Notes: generated by a model from the letters alone, not told the origin. A DNA stretch of 64,000 bases from Calothrix sp. PCC 7716 (GCF_019977735.1 NZ_AP025018.1:8684580-8748579), one strand, 5' to 3'. Positions 27,147 through 37,013 are shown, counted from the stretch's first letter. Numbers and translations: made by a program.

Positions 27147-28787
27147 TTATTGGCGCCCACGACTGTGTTGCATTCGTAGTGCCAGAATATGCTCGCATGG
27201 CCCTTTGAACAGTTTGTTTTGTTGGTGCCAGTTACAAGTACACTCTGCTCCAATTATACGCTCGTCATTATCAATCGTCAAAGATGGTGTGTAAGTTTTT
27301 TGTTTATCTTTAACATTACCTTGTATTGTTAGTCTGTTATTGCTGTCATCGACTGATGTTATTTGAATGGCGTTGTTCGCTAAAAACTTTGTGGCGCCTT
27401 CTTCACGTTCATTAGCAAAGCGTAGTCTGTCCATTGGTAAAGGGTCACGATTAAGTTCGCGAATGCGATAAACTTTTTTGTTTAAGTCGTATATTACACG
27501 TCCTGCTTGTGTGTAAACACTTAATGCTCCTGTGATGGCTGCACGGCTTAGTTTTAGTCGTTTTGCTAAATCGTCTGCTGTTTCTACCCAGTTTTCATGC
27601 AGTGCGTTAAAGATTTGTTTTTGTGTCCATTCGTCAACCGAAGCGCGTGGCGCCATTAAGTCGAAGTTTCCTGATGTTGACCAGTCGTTTGCTGTCCATC
27701 CTGATAATCCTAGGGTAAATGACATGTCGCCTAGGTCAGCGATGTAAAATGATGGCATTCCTGTTCCTAGTAGATGAACGGTGAATTTTTTGGCTATGGG
27801 AATTAGACGTTCGAGGATTAAAAGGCGCCTACGTCCCCATACTCTTATTGTTTGTGGTTCGGAACCAAGGTATGGTGAACGAGTACAGGTTACTTCGATG
27901 TTCCACGGTTCAAATACGATACGGATGGGTTTCCCTGGTTCGAGATGGTAGCGCATACTGCGGGGGCCTTGTTTTTCTTTGTGGCGCCGCAGTATGAAGC
28001 ACATATTATAGATGTCGGTTGGGTGTAGGTCGAATTGAATTGTTGGTAAGGACATTGCTGAACTTACTTGTAGAAAACCTCGTACCCAGGTGTCGGGTAG
28101 GTCTATTTTTACTTCTTTATATGCTGCTTCGTTGGTGGTTTCTACTTCAAAACCGGATGGGTCTACTTTGAGTTCGGTGGTTTTGTAGGTGCGGATTTTT
28201 TGAAATTCTTCGTATAGGGCTGCTGAGTAGTCTACGTTTGTTGTTCCACACGCAAATTCGTTGATGTTTTTGAAGACTTCGTAGCTAGCACTCAGGCGCC
28301 CGTAGCTCGATTCGTCTATACTAAAACATTCAAAGAATACTTCGTCTGGATGTACTGTTATTACTGGGTCGAGAACGAACCATGCATCTCGGTCTTTTTC
28401 GTAAAGGTAGTTAAAGTATTTTTGTCTGGCTGCGTAAAATGGCGCCATTCTTTCGTAGCTTTGTTTGGTTAGTTGGTTGTATTCTTGCTGTAGGGTTTGG
28501 ATTTTGGCTTGCACATCTTGACGCATTGCTGCTATTAAGTCCCAGTTAAGGTCTTCTTGTTGTTGGCGCCATTCTTTGTATGCTGTTTTATCTTTGGGTT
28601 TGAAACGTAGGTCGGAGATGACGACATCGTGTAGGGCGCTTATTGCTTCGCGAAATGCTATGTTTTGTCGCAGTTCGCCGATGAAGTATGTTGGGGGACG
28701 GGTGGTGTCGGGTGAAAATGACATTTGGGTTTTGGCGCCATTTTCTTGGACGGTTGTGTTGTTTTTGTAGGTGTAGTTAAATTGCAT
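27147..28787 (-). CDS. Winged-helix + SWIM zinc-finger protein
   Basis: This 546-residue protein has a long N-terminal domain of unknown fold. About residues 395-455 look like a winged helix (KQIFNALHENWVETADDLAKR then LSRAAITGALSVYTQAGRV). The C-terminus is a SWIM zinc finger: C516-x-C518-x12-C531-x-H533. SWIM fingers bind DNA or protein. It follows the WGR/HEAT gene by 63 bp on the same strand, so the two form an operon. SWIM and WGR proteins are encoded together in several bacterial systems (for example the E. coli yeh genes). With the RT gene on the same strand this suggests one multi-component system. Confidence 0.8.
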   Translation of the reverse strand: MQFNYTYKNNTTVQENGAKTQMSFSPDTTRPPTYFIGELRQNIAFREAISALHDVVISDLRFKPKDKTAYKEWRQQQEDLNWDLIAAMRQDVQAKIQTLQQEYNQLTKQSYERMAPFYAARQKYFNYLYEKDRDAWFVLDPVITVHPDEVFFECFSIDESSYGRLSASYEVFKNINEFACGTTNVDYSAALYEEFQKIRTYKTTELKVDPSGFEVETTNEAAYKEVKIDLPDTWVRGFLQVSSAMSLPTIQFDLHPTDIYNMCFILRRHKEKQGPRSMRYHLEPGKPIRIVFEPWNIEVTCTRSPYLGSEPQTIRVWGRRRLLILERLIPIAKKFTVHLLGTGMPSFYIADLGDMSFTLGLSGWTANDWSTSGNFDLMAPRASVDEWTQKQIFNALHENWVETADDLAKRLKLSRAAITGALSVYTQAGRVIYDLNKKVYRIRELNRDPLPMDRLRFANEREEGATKFLANNAIQITSVDDSNNRLTIQGNVKDKQKTYTPSLTIDNDERIIGAECTCNWHQQNKLFKGPCEHILALRMQHSRGRQ

Positions 28788-28850
28788 TGGTTTTTATTTA
28801 AGAGATTGAACCACAAAGGCACAAAGGACACAAAGGGAAGAAGAAAGGTT

Positions 28851-31800
28851 TTATGTTCTGGTTTCGGTTGGTGTCAAGATGTGGAGGGGGAGAGGGAGGT
28901 GAGGGTATTTTTTACGGATTGTTAGCATTATTTGTAGGGTGGTGGCTTTGTCTTGTTTTGCTATGGTGAGTGATTGACGGGTCATTATTTCTGCTACTAT
29001 TTGTGCTGCTTGTTCGCTTTTTTGTGATTCGTTGTGAAGGAATTTGAAGATACGTTGTTTGGCTGTTCGGCTACGGTTGATGTTTGATAGTACTGTTGTA
29101 AAATATGGTGTTAGTTGCTGTAGGCGTTGGGGGTTGTCTTTGGCGTGTTTTTCTAGGTAGTTGGTTACTAGGGTTTGCATGTCGGAGGATGGGTGTTCAC
29201 TAAATTTGAGGAGGTATTGTTCTGCGTCTTGGGTTTGGAAGTTTTGCGTTAGTAAGTCTCTGCCAAATTTTCTGGTTTCTTCTCTTACGCTGTCGCAGAT
29301 GGAAATTAAGACTTGGGGGGTGAATTGCTGGGCGCCGAATTGAGTGGTAAATATGTTAAATGCGAAGTCGCGTGTGTCTTGCCATTTTGCTTCTAGCGTT
29401 TTGACTGCGATAGTTAGTTCTTGGGGGTTGTTGCGAAGTTGTTCTATGTTTAGCGATAGCATTTGTTGCGCTGTTTGTCGAACTGCCATTATTTCATGGT
29501 TACTCAGTTTGACTATTTCGCTGGTTGTAAATTGAGATACCCATGTGCTGAGGTTGGCTTGGAGTAGTAGTCCTCCAAGTTCTTGTGCTGCTGATGATTT
29601 GGTTTGCAGTAAAGATAATGCTGCGTCTTTAGTAATACTTGTCATCCATGTTGGCTGTTCTTGGAGGAGGTGGAGTAGGTAACTGTGGACTCCTTCGTGT
29701 TGTTCTTTTGTAAGTAATATTTCGATAAGTTCATGTGCTACGTCTGTTTGAAAATCTGGATGAGCGGCGCCTAATCGATGGATAATTGGTTTAATAGCGT
29801 TGCGTATTTGAGGGTTGGCATTTATTGCCATTGCAATAATTAAGGTACTGTCTTCTAGCAGTTTGGCATCGGGTAATTGTCCAAATAATCGAATTCCTAT
29901 AACTCGCAGTGTTTCGTATGGTGATGCTAGTAATGATTCTATAATATTGCTGGGTAGATTTTCGGCACTAGTTTGATGGTTGAGTAAAATACGGGCACCT
30001 AATTCTTGAATTTCTAATACTGGATGTGCTAGTAAATCATTAATTACACTCATCCCTAATGTACGCAGTTGGGGAGCAAAGCTTATAAGTAATATTTCGC
30101 TGATTTCTTTAATAATTTCAGTTGGTGCTTCAGGTGTAAATGCTAACAATTCAATAATTATTCTACCTAATAAAACTCGTGCGGTTGTGTTATTAATTAC
30201 TGTTGCACTTAGAACTTTTTTTGCGAAGTTACGAGTATCACCGTGTGTACTGACGATTATAGCTGTAATAAAATTAGTATTTTGTAAGAAAAACTCGCGG
30301 TTGCTTTCTATCCACTGATACGCTAAATTTCTTGCTGTTTGAGATGCACTGTTAATTACAGCTAAGACGAGTTCGATATTAGGTTCTTGTGGATTATAAT
30401 TATATTGTGCTAATTCACACGCAAATTGTGCAGTGACTTCATAGGGTTTTTGAAGAAGCTGAATAATATTATCTATATTTATAGATGTATGGAAGCTAGT
30501 ACATGTCCGCAGTGCTTTGACGGCAAACTCGTGAACTGGAGAGCATTGACTTTGTAGTAATAGTCTGAGTAATACTTGCGGGTGTTGTTCCCATAATTGT
30601 GGAAATGCTTCTTCACGTTTTGCTTCTGGTGTACCTGGTTTATATCCTGCTTTACATTTCCATGCTTTAGAGTTTGTTTTTAATTCGTAGCGCGCACTAT
30701 TCTCATACAAGATATGATTAAAAGTTATGTAACCAGCGTATGCATCCCAAGTGTTGCTAAATTCGACTCGACTCCAATTAGAACGGTTCCAACGATAAAA
30801 TTTTGTTTCTCTAATTGGTTCTGCGTCTGCATCAGAATATTCAAGCAAGACACTAGCTGCCATATTTACATATTCTACGGCGCCTTCTTCTCCCAATTGT
30901 TTGAGTGTACGCCAAATTCTTCGCTGTAAGTACGCTTGAGTTTGATGACTATATGCTTTTGTTGATGTCGGACTTTTTAACTCGTCTTCGTGGCGGCGTT
31001 TCTGAACCTTGCTATATCTTTGAGTAGTAGGGTTCCATTCCCAATAGTTATTATCGTTGTCAAATGTCCCTTGTTCTTTCTCAAATCGATAAGCAAAAAT
31101 ACTGAATATCTCAGCATCATAACGATACTCTGCCATTTTGAAGATATGTCGCAGATACTTAAAGTAATTAGGTTTATATGGAGCTGTACGTAATATTTCT
31201 AGTAATACTGGGCGAACATGATTATTATCTATTTGATAGAGTTTATCAAGAACAGCAAAACTCTTATAATCTCCACGCTTAAAATAATGGTCAAGTTCTG
31301 AGGCAAAGCTTTCTGCCGAACCATTACGTGCTAAATTTTGTAAATTTTTGGGCAAAAACTCTATCATTTCTGCTTGTAACTCAGCTTTGGTACGTGCGTC
31401 ACTAAGTTGTAAGAGCGCTTCAAATGCTATTCGACTTACAAATTCAGGTGAAGATGCATTTTGATAAAGTTGAATAATTATGGGGATAGCTTCTTCAGTT
31501 CCACAGTATCCCAATGACCAGGCTATGCAATAATCGCGCAAAGGCTCACCTGTCCCAATAAGCTTGATGAGTAAAGGCGCCGCTTCTTTAATTTTCAGCT
31601 CACCCGCGCGCCATATTGCTCTTTCTAACTTCCATTTACTTGGTTGGGTATTGGCAAGACGAGTTAATATCGCTTCTGAGCGACTTTTACTTGTTGCTAC
31701 TGGTTGTACAGGAATAGTAGGTATGGGAGTAGATACATCAGTATATCCTTTTTTAGTTTTTTCTTGAACAAGCTTGTCGAATACTCGCTCTGCTTCTTGT

Positions 31801-31970
31801 AAGGGTACAGCTTGAGTCGTTTTTACACCCTCTTTTAAATTGGTGCCACGTTTCCCGTAACGAAAGTTAACAACATACTGCGCTTCACCAGTCTGGTAAA
31901 TATCTACTTCATAAACCTTGTCAGATGTACCTTCGCGATAATGCAGCGTTGTCCGCTTAATTAATTTCAT
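28851..31970 (-). CDS. WGR-domain protein with long HEAT/ARM repeat region
   Basis: The first 80 residues form a WGR domain (MKLIKRTTLHYREGTSDKVYE, then VVNFRYGKRGTNLKEG, with YGKRG at the WGR signature). The next 950 or so are alpha-helical repeats of HEAT/ARM type, for example APLLIKLIGTGEPLRDYCIAW and HPVLEIQELGARILL. WGR domains in PARPs and MolR-type proteins sense DNA ends or nucleic acids; HEAT arrays are protein or nucleic-acid scaffolds. I prefer ATG 31970 to 31988 because AGGGG lies just before it. It is the first gene of an operon with the SWIM gene. No catalytic domain is visible. Confidence 0.82.
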   Translation of the reverse strand: MKLIKRTTLHYREGTSDKVYEVDIYQTGEAQYVVNFRYGKRGTNLKEGVKTTQAVPLQEAERVFDKLVQEKTKKGYTDVSTPIPTIPVQPVATSKSRSEAILTRLANTQPSKWKLERAIWRAGELKIKEAAPLLIKLIGTGEPLRDYCIAWSLGYCGTEEAIPIIIQLYQNASSPEFVSRIAFEALLQLSDARTKAELQAEMIEFLPKNLQNLARNGSAESFASELDHYFKRGDYKSFAVLDKLYQIDNNHVRPVLLEILRTAPYKPNYFKYLRHIFKMAEYRYDAEIFSIFAYRFEKEQGTFDNDNNYWEWNPTTQRYSKVQKRRHEDELKSPTSTKAYSHQTQAYLQRRIWRTLKQLGEEGAVEYVNMAASVLLEYSDADAEPIRETKFYRWNRSNWSRVEFSNTWDAYAGYITFNHILYENSARYELKTNSKAWKCKAGYKPGTPEAKREEAFPQLWEQHPQVLLRLLLQSQCSPVHEFAVKALRTCTSFHTSINIDNIIQLLQKPYEVTAQFACELAQYNYNPQEPNIELVLAVINSASQTARNLAYQWIESNREFFLQNTNFITAIIVSTHGDTRNFAKKVLSATVINNTTARVLLGRIIIELLAFTPEAPTEIIKEISEILLISFAPQLRTLGMSVINDLLAHPVLEIQELGARILLNHQTSAENLPSNIIESLLASPYETLRVIGIRLFGQLPDAKLLEDSTLIIAMAINANPQIRNAIKPIIHRLGAAHPDFQTDVAHELIEILLTKEQHEGVHSYLLHLLQEQPTWMTSITKDAALSLLQTKSSAAQELGGLLLQANLSTWVSQFTTSEIVKLSNHEIMAVRQTAQQMLSLNIEQLRNNPQELTIAVKTLEAKWQDTRDFAFNIFTTQFGAQQFTPQVLISICDSVREETRKFGRDLLTQNFQTQDAEQYLLKFSEHPSSDMQTLVTNYLEKHAKDNPQRLQQLTPYFTTVLSNINRSRTAKQRIFKFLHNESQKSEQAAQIVAEIMTRQSLTIAKQDKATTLQIMLTIRKKYPHLPLPLHILTPTETRT

Positions 31971-32307
31971 ACTGCCCCTACCATTCAACTGTACCAGATT
32001 CTATTTTCGCTCTATTTTTCTGAAGTTGCCAGGGGTAAGTATCTTAGATATAATGCATCGCAGCATCAACTGACTTATGAGTTTTTCATAGATTTAGTAC
32101 TAAAATACCATATGGTTGTCTACAGAAATTACAAGCCAATTTGACCCGGTGATTACTGGTTTTGGCTCTGCCATTAATTTACGACGCAATTCCTATAACT
32201 GCTGGCGCCTGACTATCCGTGCAGAAGGTATTCTAAACAATAATGTAAAAATTTCGTTGTATAACTTTGCAATTAGAACCTTTAAACTTGGTGAGGAATG
32301 ATAATTG
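31971..32307. other. Spacer at the left edge of the GGCGCC-free island
   Basis: This holds the WGR operon promoter. A 61-codon plus-strand frame from TTG at about 32116 (reading SAINLRRNSYNCWRLTIRAE) is somewhat protein-like, but has no ribosome-binding site and is unproven. The last GGCGCC before the island is at about 32202. Confidence 0.35.
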
Positions 32308-32553
32308 CTATTGAGTCGGAGTATCAGTGACGTGTTCAGACAACTTACAAAGATGAGCATGGGCAATTGCTATCAATCCTCCTCGTTCGTGGGGAATAAT
32401 CCCATATTCGAGAAGATAATTTAGGGCAAGTTCTAAATTCGGGTTTTCAACTTGCGAGTTTTCTAACCACTCGGTTACAGTTTGAATTTGTTTTAGAGAA
32501 GGAGTTTGGATAATTTTTAATTCAGTTGTGGTAGATTTGTTGTTATTCATCAT
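32308..32553 (-). CDS. Small hypothetical protein
   Basis: This protein of about 81 residues starts with Met-Met and a polar N-terminus, followed by a predicted helical segment (TPSLKQIQTVTEWLENSQ and LELALNYLLEYGII) and a His-rich loop AIAHAHLC. No family is recognised. It lies on the same strand as the next three genes to the right, inside the region without GGCGCC. The absence of a strong ribosome-binding site keeps confidence modest. Confidence 0.45.
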   Translation of the reverse strand: MMNNNKSTTTELKIIQTPSLKQIQTVTEWLENSQVENPNLELALNYLLEYGIIPHERGGLIAIAHAHLCKLSEHVTDTPTQ

Positions 32554-32626
32554 TAAATATTCAGCGAAAAGATGATGATAACTACAACCAATTGGGTTGA
32601 ATTTCCTGTGAAAATATACTGCGCTC

Positions 32627-32974
32627 CTATGTAATCAAAATTCCACCTACCTTGTCTCCATTCATTGCCATCCTGGCAACAAATTCATCTCCACCATCAG
32701 CAAAACTAAGTTTCCACAGATAGATTTGATATTCATCCTGTTTAAGATTACCGAAGTAAGTAATGTTATACCCCTCTACCATGCGTGGTCTTAGCTGGGA
32801 GCTAACGGAGTCAAACGTTTCTTTACTAATCCCTGTTTTGTAGTCAGAATCCCCAACTGTTAGAAAAAGTTCGTAATTGCCTGTTTTTATGGAATCCAAG
32901 ATTGTCTGTAAACTAGCGGTAGCTTTGCTTGCACCTTCGGTGAACGCATTTTCTGAAGAATGTGTGAAACTCAT
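32627..32974 (-). CDS. Hypothetical protein, compact alpha+beta domain
   Basis: This 115-residue soluble protein has no signal peptide. An N-terminal helix (ASLQTILDSIKTGNYELFLTVGD) is followed by alternating strands ending FVARMAMNGDKVGGIL. The layout (helix, then curved sheet) recalls NTF2-like or DUF3887-type domains, but I cannot assign it. AGGAG lies 11 nt before the ATG. It is island-internal and co-directional with neighbours on both sides. Confidence 0.5.
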   Translation of the reverse strand: MSFTHSSENAFTEGASKATASLQTILDSIKTGNYELFLTVGDSDYKTGISKETFDSVSSQLRPRMVEGYNITYFGNLKQDEYQIYLWKLSFADGGDEFVARMAMNGDKVGGILIT

Positions 32975-33105
32975 AAATTATGCACTCCTAATAAATTTTG
33001 GGTCTTGTGGTTAAAGATTAAATTGATGATTTACTATTTTTACGATGGCAAATCTCTGTGTTTGTAACAGTACCCTTGGGGGTTATATTCTTAGAAAATT
33101 ACAGC

Positions 33106-33672
33106 TTATTCTACTTTTTCTAAAATCCCCTGTGCATTCGAGTAAGTAGCTTTGTAGGCAAGTTTGCCATTTGGAAGCAGATGAAAACGCTCTCCTGCTC
33201 CAGGTGTGCAAATTTTTAAATTGCTTCTACTATCAAAATTACTAACGTCAAACTCGTAATCATCACTGCTGACTTGATGCAGAGAAATTTCGCCATAACA
33301 GGGAACATCAGGAACACTGATATAACCACATTTCTCGTTTAAGCTGCAATTTCGCTGAATCTCAAGATTAATGCGAAACGACTTTCCTGAAGGCTCTTTG
33401 GCTACACCCGACCATTTCCCCAAGAACGCATTCGATACTCGTAGCTGTGCGGACGAAGGAGATGTTGGAACGGGAGTAGATGTAGAGGATGGAGACGGAG
33501 AATGAGAAGGTGATGGACTAGATGATGTTTTGTTTTGTGCGTTATTAGTTAATATCGTATTAGTTATAGTAAATATGCCGCCAATAACCGCTACTGCAAC
33601 AGTAGCGATCGCAGTCCATGCTTCTGGGCTAATACTTTTCTGCTTTTGAGATTCTTTTTCTGGTTCGGTCAT
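33106..33672 (-). CDS. Membrane-anchored protein with Ser/Pro linker, unknown function
   Basis: In this 188-residue protein, a short charged N-terminus precedes one membrane helix (AWTAIATVAVAVIGGIFTIT), then a low-complexity S/P/T linker of about 35 residues. A C-terminal beta-rich domain (LGKWSGVAKEPSG...) contains five cysteines. The topology suggests a cytoplasmic N-terminus and an exported C-terminal domain of lipocalin-like or beta-sandwich shape. A HIP1 octamer (GCGATCGC) falls within its membrane-helix codons at about 33605. No named family is recognised. Confidence 0.6.
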   Translation of the reverse strand: MTEPEKESQKQKSISPEAWTAIATVAVAVIGGIFTITNTILTNNAQNKTSSSPSPSHSPSPSSTSTPVPTSPSSAQLRVSNAFLGKWSGVAKEPSGKSFRINLEIQRNCSLNEKCGYISVPDVPCYGEISLHQVSSDDYEFDVSNFDSRSNLKICTPGAGERFHLLPNGKLAYKATYSNAQGILEKVE

Positions 33673-33798
33673 ATAGCACTTCTTGCTTTTGGAAAACTAC
33701 CAGAGCTTACCTACCAATAAACAAATGCCTACAAGAACTGACGCTACTCTAGTTTGCTCCCTTAGCCTACTGTCTTGCACAATTTTTAAACAATGCCA

Positions 33799-34587
33799 TT
33801 ACTTATCACCCGCAAATACCTGTTTAAAGTTCCAGCCGTTACCAACTTTTACTGCTTGAATAGACCAAGTAGGTGAGCAATCGTGAATGCCCGTATGCTT
33901 ATAGAACAGCATATCCCCATTTGACCTGATTGCGTAGACGGCACCATTATTACCAGCGAATACCTGCTTAAAGTTCCAGCCATTACCAACTTTTACTGCT
34001 TGAATAGGCCAAGTAGGTGAGCCATCGTCAATACCCGTATGCTTATAGCAAAGCATATCCCCATTTGACCTGATTGCGTAAACAACATCATTATCACCCG
34101 CAAATACCTGTTTAAAGTTCCAGCCGTTACCAACTTTTACTGCTTGAATAGACCAAGTAGGCGAGCAATCGTGAATGCCCGTATGCTTATAGAACAGCAT
34201 ATCCCCATTTGACTTTATTGCGTAAACGGCACCATTATTACCAGCAAATACCTGCTTAAAGTTCCAGCCATTACCGACTTTTACTGCTTGAATAGGCCAA
34301 GTAGGTGAGCCATCGTCAATACCCGTATGCTTGTAGCAAAGCATATCCCCATTTGACCTGATTGCGTAAACAACATCATTATCACCCGCAAATACCTGTT
34401 TAAAGTCCCAACCATTACCGATTTTAACTGCTTGAATAGACCAAGTCGGCGAACCGTCATTACTACCCCTATGCTTGTAAAAAAGCATATCTCCATCTGA
34501 TTTTATTGCGTAGATTGGGGTTGCTAGTGTGGGAAACGACCACAAACCTAAAATCGCAGAGATGGCTAATGCATTTAAAATTCTCAT
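33799..34587 (-). CDS. Secreted five-repeat tachylectin-like beta-propeller
   Basis: After a signal peptide (ending FPTLA), the whole protein is five 48-residue repeats of the form (V/A)VYAI.S.GDML.YKHTG..D.SPTW.IQAVKVGNGW.FKQVFAG. These match the tachylectin-2 blade (GW..FK.VFAG, Y.H, DG.L). Five blades is exactly the tachylectin-2 propeller number, implying a secreted lectin for GlcNAc-like glycans. Repeats 2 and 4 are identical in protein sequence and 3 and 5 almost so: an alternating 96-residue unit was duplicated recently. Cysteines alternate (GDMLCY and IHDCSP). GAGGA precedes the ATG. Confidence 0.85.
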   Translation of the reverse strand: MRILNALAISAILGLWSFPTLATPIYAIKSDGDMLFYKHRGSNDGSPTWSIQAVKIGNGWDFKQVFAGDNDVVYAIRSNGDMLCYKHTGIDDGSPTWPIQAVKVGNGWNFKQVFAGNNGAVYAIKSNGDMLFYKHTGIHDCSPTWSIQAVKVGNGWNFKQVFAGDNDVVYAIRSNGDMLCYKHTGIDDGSPTWPIQAVKVGNGWNFKQVFAGNNGAVYAIRSNGDMLFYKHTGIHDCSPTWSIQAVKVGNGWNFKQVFAGDK

Positions 34588-34700
34588 CGTCTTTTATCCT
34601 CTTTACGTCTTCACAAAACTAACTATATTTTCAGGTGCTAGAGCTTCTAAATCGAGGAGCACTAAGTATTTATGATGTGGAAATAAGCAGTTTCCTTCAA

Positions 34701-35198
34701 TTAACCCAATGCATCAGGTTCGTCAGCTCTTGTTAATCGCTCAGTTAGTTCTCGATCTTCTTGTTGATAGATCGCCTTTTCTGTTTGAATAAAGATATTT
34801 GCTAAAGCTTCATAAGCTTCAGCCCATGCGGCAAGAACTTCATCAGTTGCGGCATGTTGCAAAACATCTTTCATTGCCTGCAAAAGCTTTTCGCCAATCA
34901 AGGGATACTGTTCGGGTAGTATGCGAGTCTCCACATGACGATGGGCAATTTTTTCTACTGCCATAGCCAACTCATCTAAGCGGTCAATATGAGTAGCATA
35001 AGCATAAACAGATGCGGCTAATTTATGTGCTTGATCACCACCATCTAAATGCTGCATCCAAGTAGTTTCAAAGCTGCACTTATAGTCAGGTCGCTCTTCA
35101 AAGGTAATTTGATACATACGCCTAGTAATCTCTTCACCTTTTTCTTTAATAATAGGTGCGGTTGCCTTGACAATTTCAATCGTTTTTTGACTAACCAT
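34701..35198 (-). CDS. Single-domain bacterial globin (flavohemoglobin-type)
   Basis: This 165-residue globin resembles the heme domain of flavohemoglobins. It begins with VKATAPIIKEKGEEITRRMYQITFEE. The proximal-His region is IAHRHVETRILPEQYPLIGEKLL, close to the family consensus H.SL.I.PE.Y..VG..LL. A C-terminal H helix with WAEAYEALANIFI follows. It binds O2 or NO; without a reductase domain it would need an external electron donor. A Shine-Dalgarno GAGGAG precedes the start. It is divergent from a LuxR-type regulator across 600 bp, a plausible regulator/target pair. Confidence 0.85.
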   Translation of the reverse strand: MVSQKTIEIVKATAPIIKEKGEEITRRMYQITFEERPDYKCSFETTWMQHLDGGDQAHKLAASVYAYATHIDRLDELAMAVEKIAHRHVETRILPEQYPLIGEKLLQAMKDVLQHAATDEVLAAWAEAYEALANIFIQTEKAIYQQEDRELTERLTRADEPDALG

Positions 35199-35807
35199 TT
35201 TTAAAAATTCTCCTCTTATTACCAGTATTAGAACTGTTGGGGAATACGGAATAAATTGTTTTGAATATCAGACTTTCCCGAACGATGAAGGTAGCTTCAG
35301 CATCGGATAATTATGTAAAAATCGATACAAGTACTACCTTGATGTGCCAAAAAACTCTGCTTAGATGTCTTTGGCGATATTTATCTAGATACAATATTGA
35401 TTTTTTAAAATCAATTCGTCATTTGCCGTATGTCAATATGAAATTTTTGTTACATTCTTCCGTCGTCCAAGGCAATTACCTTAAAAATCAAGCTCGTTGT
35501 TCGTTGTGAAGAGAAATTACATATACTGCACGTGGCAGAAAATTAAACTTTGTCATACTACAGTTTGCTTCTCTGTAACTTTAGCTTTCAAAGTTTAGGA
35601 GTGCAAAACGTAGTCTAGAAGAGTATCTGGGAGATTTATGCTCGAAATAATAGTTTTATATGGTTTTATGTAAAATTTTGTATCGTTTGGCATAAATTCT
35701 GAGGAGCAAACCGAGCAGTATAATGAGACTTGCAATATTTTTTTAACCAAGCAGCTTGCCTGTTTGAGACTTAAGCGCGGTTTTTTCGGGGTACAAAATG
35801 CAAAAAG
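35199..35807. other. Divergent promoter region, globin / LuxR
   Basis: This 609-bp AT-rich spacer must contain promoters for both genes. A plus-strand 82-codon open stretch (35261-35509) has no ribosome-binding site or recognisable composition and is discounted. I see no clear operator palindrome. Confidence 0.4.
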
Positions 35808-36962
35808 ATGAAAGAATTAACTTTTAGGGATACTCAGCAATTACTTCGGGCTGTTTATCATCTCCAAAGCCTCAAAAACTTGGATACCTTCGAGCTTGAT
35901 TGCCTATCGATTTTGGCACAACTTGTACCCACAGAGGTGTCGGCAATATGTACCTGTCGATTCGACTTTTCAAATTTTGGTAGTGCGCGACCATTCGCTC
36001 AAGGTGCTAGTGTTTGCTCGCTCGATCAAGATTTTGAACGTTTCTTGGAGGAATTAAAACAAACTCTCTGTGTCTATGCATATCAAAATCCTTTACTGCA
36101 AAATGTACCGCTAACTAGTAAGGGTACTCACAAATTATCTGATTTCCTCGAACGCGATAAATTCCAACAGATGGAACTTTACCAAGCAGTTATGAAGCCG
36201 ATTGGCTCTGATGACATGGCAGCGATCGCTATTTATGATTTTGAACACCACTCCCTGCCAAACATCAATACTTATATTCTGCAATGTGTTCTCTATCGTT
36301 CCTGGGAAAAATTCACAGAACGCGATCGCTTAGTTCTCAATTTGCTTCAACCGCATTTGATTCAAGCTCATCAAACTGTTCGACATTTCCAACAACTCCA
36401 GCAAGAAGTAACCCAATTACAGGAATGCCTCGATCAAACGGGAGTTATTTTTTTAGATGGTTTGGGACGGGTAAGACTAATGACTTCCCAAGCTGCAACG
36501 TGGCTACAATCCTACTTTCCCTCCAACAGAGGTTTTAGGCAACTTCCAGAACAATTAGACTCATGGGTTAAACATCAACTCAATTGTCTCAAAGTAGCGT
36601 CCGATGTTTCTTCTCCCTGTCTTCCCCTGCACCTACAACAAAAAAATCGACAGCTTACGATTCGCTTAGTAGTCGATCAACCAGGAGAACAATACCTATT
36701 GTTGCTATCAGAAGAGCAAATGCTCTCTTGGTTAGCAACCCTCGCATTATTGGGGCTAAGTCAGCGCGAAGCGGAAGTTTTATCTTCTATTATTCAAGGT
36801 AAAGATAATAAAGTGATTGCAGCACAGATGAATATCAACATCAGCACGGTGCGGAAACATCTAGAAAATATTTATCGCAAGCTGGGTGTCAAGAATCGAA
36901 CAGAAGCGGTCGCTTCTGCGCTAGAAAAGCTGGGATGTTTGAATTCCTCACCCGTTATTTAA
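35808..36962 (+). CDS. LuxR-type transcriptional regulator
   Basis: This 384-residue protein has a C-terminal LuxR/GerE helix-turn-helix (LGLSQREAEVLSSIIQGKDN, then VIAAQMNINISTVRKHLENIYRKLGVKNRTEA). The N-terminal ~300 residues form an undefined sensor region with an aromatic- and Cys-containing front end (about residues 35-75) and probably a GAF-like fold. No receiver Asp pattern is visible, so it is probably a one-component sensor. Two HIP1 octamers (about 36222 and 36323) lie inside it. Divergence from the globin gene suggests control of NO or oxygen response. Confidence 0.78.
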   Translation: MKELTFRDTQQLLRAVYHLQSLKNLDTFELDCLSILAQLVPTEVSAICTCRFDFSNFGSARPFAQGASVCSLDQDFERFLEELKQTLCVYAYQNPLLQNVPLTSKGTHKLSDFLERDKFQQMELYQAVMKPIGSDDMAAIAIYDFEHHSLPNINTYILQCVLYRSWEKFTERDRLVLNLLQPHLIQAHQTVRHFQQLQQEVTQLQECLDQTGVIFLDGLGRVRLMTSQAATWLQSYFPSNRGFRQLPEQLDSWVKHQLNCLKVASDVSSPCLPLHLQQKNRQLTIRLVVDQPGEQYLLLLSEEQMLSWLATLALLGLSQREAEVLSSIIQGKDNKVIAAQMNINISTVRKHLENIYRKLGVKNRTEAVASALEKLGCLNSSPVI

Positions 36963-37013
36963 AATCATATATCGTTACCCTCATTTCTTGATGATAATAT
37001 AAAATTATAACTC

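Noticed and set aside
35261-35509. 82-codon plus-strand frame between globin and LuxR
   Set aside because: No Shine-Dalgarno, no recognisable pattern, and it occupies the expected divergent promoters.
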